Shown piece by piece: positions 39,284 to 40,267 of a stretch of DNA of 40,267 nt. The stretch is from a virus. Location of the stretch: the IMG/VR virus record IMGVR_UViG_3300035670_010986, positions 1 to 40,267 of that record; one strand, given 5' to 3'. Each line of letters starts with the position of its first letter. The stretch's first letter is position 1. Under the pieces are notes generated by a model. The model was not told the origin of the DNA and made no database searches. It saw only the letters and a list, made by a program, of their open reading frames with translations. A program made the position numbers and the translations under genes.

Positions 39284-39864
39284 TTCCGCCGTACCCCCTG
39301 ACGTGGCCGGACGGCCTGCCCCGCACCGAAAAAAAGGTGTCGAGTCAGTTTCGGACGTCGCTCTCCGCGGCGATTGCGAACGTGAAGAAGTCGCTGGCTG
39401 CTTTCGCGAGCGATACCAACAAGGCCGTCACCGAGATCGCCGTGACTAGCAACGTAGCGGGAATAACGTTCGAGCCGCCGACCGATACTGGTGTGGCCGT
39501 CTGGTTCGACTGGGAGGGGCAGCAGCGGTGCATCGCCGTCGACCGCTATCCGAAGGTCGAGGACAATCTCCAGGCAATCCACCACATCCTCGAAGCGCGC
39601 CGCACCGAGATGCGGCATGGTGGCCTCCACATCGTGCGACAGACATTCAAGGGGTTCGTAGCGTTGCCGGCGCCCGAAGGCGCGCGACCGTGGCGCGACG
39701 TACTCGGACTCGTCGGCGCCATGGGATCGATCACCCCGGCAGACGTGAAGGCGGCCTATCGCACCAAGGCGCAGGAAGCCGATCCCGATAAGCCAGGCGG
39801 CAGCAAGGATCGAATGAACGAGCTGACGCGCGCGCGCGACGAAGCGCTGGCGGCGATCCAATGA
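39280..39864 (+). CDS. DnaJ-like (J-domain) protein
   Basis: A 194-residue protein. The C-terminal 60 residues read DVLGLVGAMGSITPADVKAA, YRTKAQEADPDKPGGSKDRM then NELTRARDEALAAIQ, a J-domain-like hairpin where the HPD motif appears as DPD. J domains stimulate host DnaK; the altered HPD may weaken this. The N-terminal half is a phage-specific domain (VWFDWEGQQRCIAVDRYPKV). Similar DnaJ-like proteins occur in phage and plasmid early regions. Confidence 0.8.
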   Translation: MIPPYPLTWPDGLPRTEKKVSSQFRTSLSAAIANVKKSLAAFASDTNKAVTEIAVTSNVAGITFEPPTDTGVAVWFDWEGQQRCIAVDRYPKVEDNLQAIHHILEARRTEMRHGGLHIVRQTFKGFVALPAPEGARPWRDVLGLVGAMGSITPADVKAAYRTKAQEADPDKPGGSKDRMNELTRARDEALAAIQ

Positions 39865-40061
39865 GCGCCCCGGCCCCGCCCGGCCGCATCCTCGGTATCG
39901 CCGATGTGCAGCGCGAGACGAGTTTCAGCCGCACGACGATCTGGCGCCGCATCCGCGACGGCAATTTCCCGAAGCCGATTCCGCTCGGCGGTCGCCGAGT
40001 CGGCTGGCCCGAGCGCGAGATCGAGGCGTGGAAGGCGAAACTGATCGCCTCCAGCCACTGA
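39861..40061 (+). CDS. AlpA-family excisionase/regulator
   Basis: A 66-residue MerR-like DNA-binding protein: ILGIADVQRETSFSRTTIWR, RIRDGNFPKPIPLGGRRVGW, EREIEAWKAKLIA. AlpA proteins activate integrase genes or act as excisionase (directionality factor). The gene lies just inside attR beside the GGGGCACC doublet, which fits an excisionase working with integrase 1. Start in an ATGA overlap; last gene of the early operon. Confidence 0.88.
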   Translation: MSAPAPPGRILGIADVQRETSFSRTTIWRRIRDGNFPKPIPLGGRRVGWPEREIEAWKAKLIASSH

Positions 40062-40068
40062 TTATCGA

Positions 40069-40110
40069 TGCCCCGTCCCCCGACAAAGAGGGGGCACCGT
40101 ACGGGGCACC
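40069..40110 (+). promoter_or_regulatory. Putative arm-type sites, right end (GGGGCACC)
   Basis: GGGGCACC occurs at 40091-40098 and 40103-40110, again with a 12-bp period, plus inverted TGCCCC at 40069-40074. They match the left-end cluster (1473-1539) in sequence and spacing and lie between alpA and attR. The stretch CCCCC-gacaaaga-GGGGG here could also end the early transcript. Confidence 0.6.
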
Positions 40111-40168
40111 AAATAGCCGATCCGAAACAGAAACAACACAATCTTAGGGGGTTATCAATGCTTTCCAC

Positions 40169-40267
40169 ATCCTGCCCGGGGAGCCACTTTCTTGTTTCAC
40201 AAGCTTTCATAGGGTTCCGAAACCCTTGCTTTTACGGGGTTTCCCGAGGCAAGGATGTTTCATGTTG
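40169..40267 (+). repeat. attR: 99-bp direct repeat
   Basis: Identical to 1354-1452. It carries an 18-nt tRNA-Asn 3' fragment (40169-40186, with CCA) and a second copy of the tRNA terminator (about 40211-40233). The window ends at the 99th base, so the repeat may continue further to the right. Confidence 0.95.

Larger units (their letters stand above)
1354..40267. mobile_element. Complete HK97/lambda-like siphophage prophage in tRNA-Asn
   Basis: The element is bounded by identical 99-bp repeats, one at the tRNA 3' end and one at the end of the window. Inside are integrase, excisionase-like AlpA, repressor/Cro switch, HK97-type packaging and head genes, a lambda-style tail with frameshifted chaperone, and a lysis cassette. 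No structural gene is visibly broken, so the prophage looks intact, although activity cannot be judged from sequence. A second integrase and the absence of a classical replication module are its odd points. Head and tail order matches known HK97-like phages of alphaproteobacteria. Confidence 0.93.

Overview
The window is GC-rich alphaproteobacterial DNA, most likely from a sphingomonad (Sphingomonadales, perhaps Sphingopyxis; inferred from protein style and codon use, not from a search). It holds a host flank (3' end of moaA, nadK, tRNA-Asn) followed by one complete prophage-like element of about 38.9 kb inserted at the 3' end of tRNA-Asn(GTT). A perfect 99-bp direct repeat (1354-1452 and 40169-40267) starts 18 nt inside the tRNA and covers its transcription terminator. 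It marks attL and attR, and the window stops exactly at the last matching base of attR.

Layout. Left end (1.4-5.2 kb): tyrosine integrase 1 (+), a winged-helix/replication-type protein (+), then a second, related integrase facing the other way. Late block, all minus strand, read from about 28.4 kb down to 5.3 kb: two regulators, small leader genes, Gam-like and HNH proteins, small and large terminase, portal, prohead protease, HK97-type capsid, connectors, tail tube, a tail-chaperone pair joined by a -1 frameshift, tape measure, tail tip, tail fibre with an S74-type chaperone domain, a lysis cassette and a double CCHC zinc-knuckle protein. This is a long-tailed HK97/lambda-like siphovirus.

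The switch lies at 28.5-32.8 kb. A repressor gene (minus) heads an unusual operon of two lipoproteins, a Cys-rich secreted peptide, a thermonuclease and a HIRAN protein. A divergent Cro/YdaS-like gene (+) starts the early direction, followed by a CII-like regulator and two strong hairpins. The early block (32.9-40.06 kb, +) is a tightly overlapped operon (ATGA/GTGA junctions) encoding GapR, a large ParB-like protein, several mini zinc and membrane proteins, a protein with a 43-unit 9-bp minisatellite, DUF4326, an ASCH-like protein, a C2H2 finger, a DnaJ-like protein and an AlpA-type excisionase next to attR.

How it fits together: integrase 1, AlpA and matching GGGGCACC doublets at both ends form one integration/excision module. 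Integrase 2 has its own GGGGTATC doublet with no partner found, which suggests a captured or superseded system. Several strong hairpins (after the CII-like gene, in the late leader, and on both sides of the capsid gene) imply that read-through or antitermination is important. No classical helicase, primase or DNA polymerase is recognisable; the winged-helix protein beside integrase 1 is the only replication candidate.
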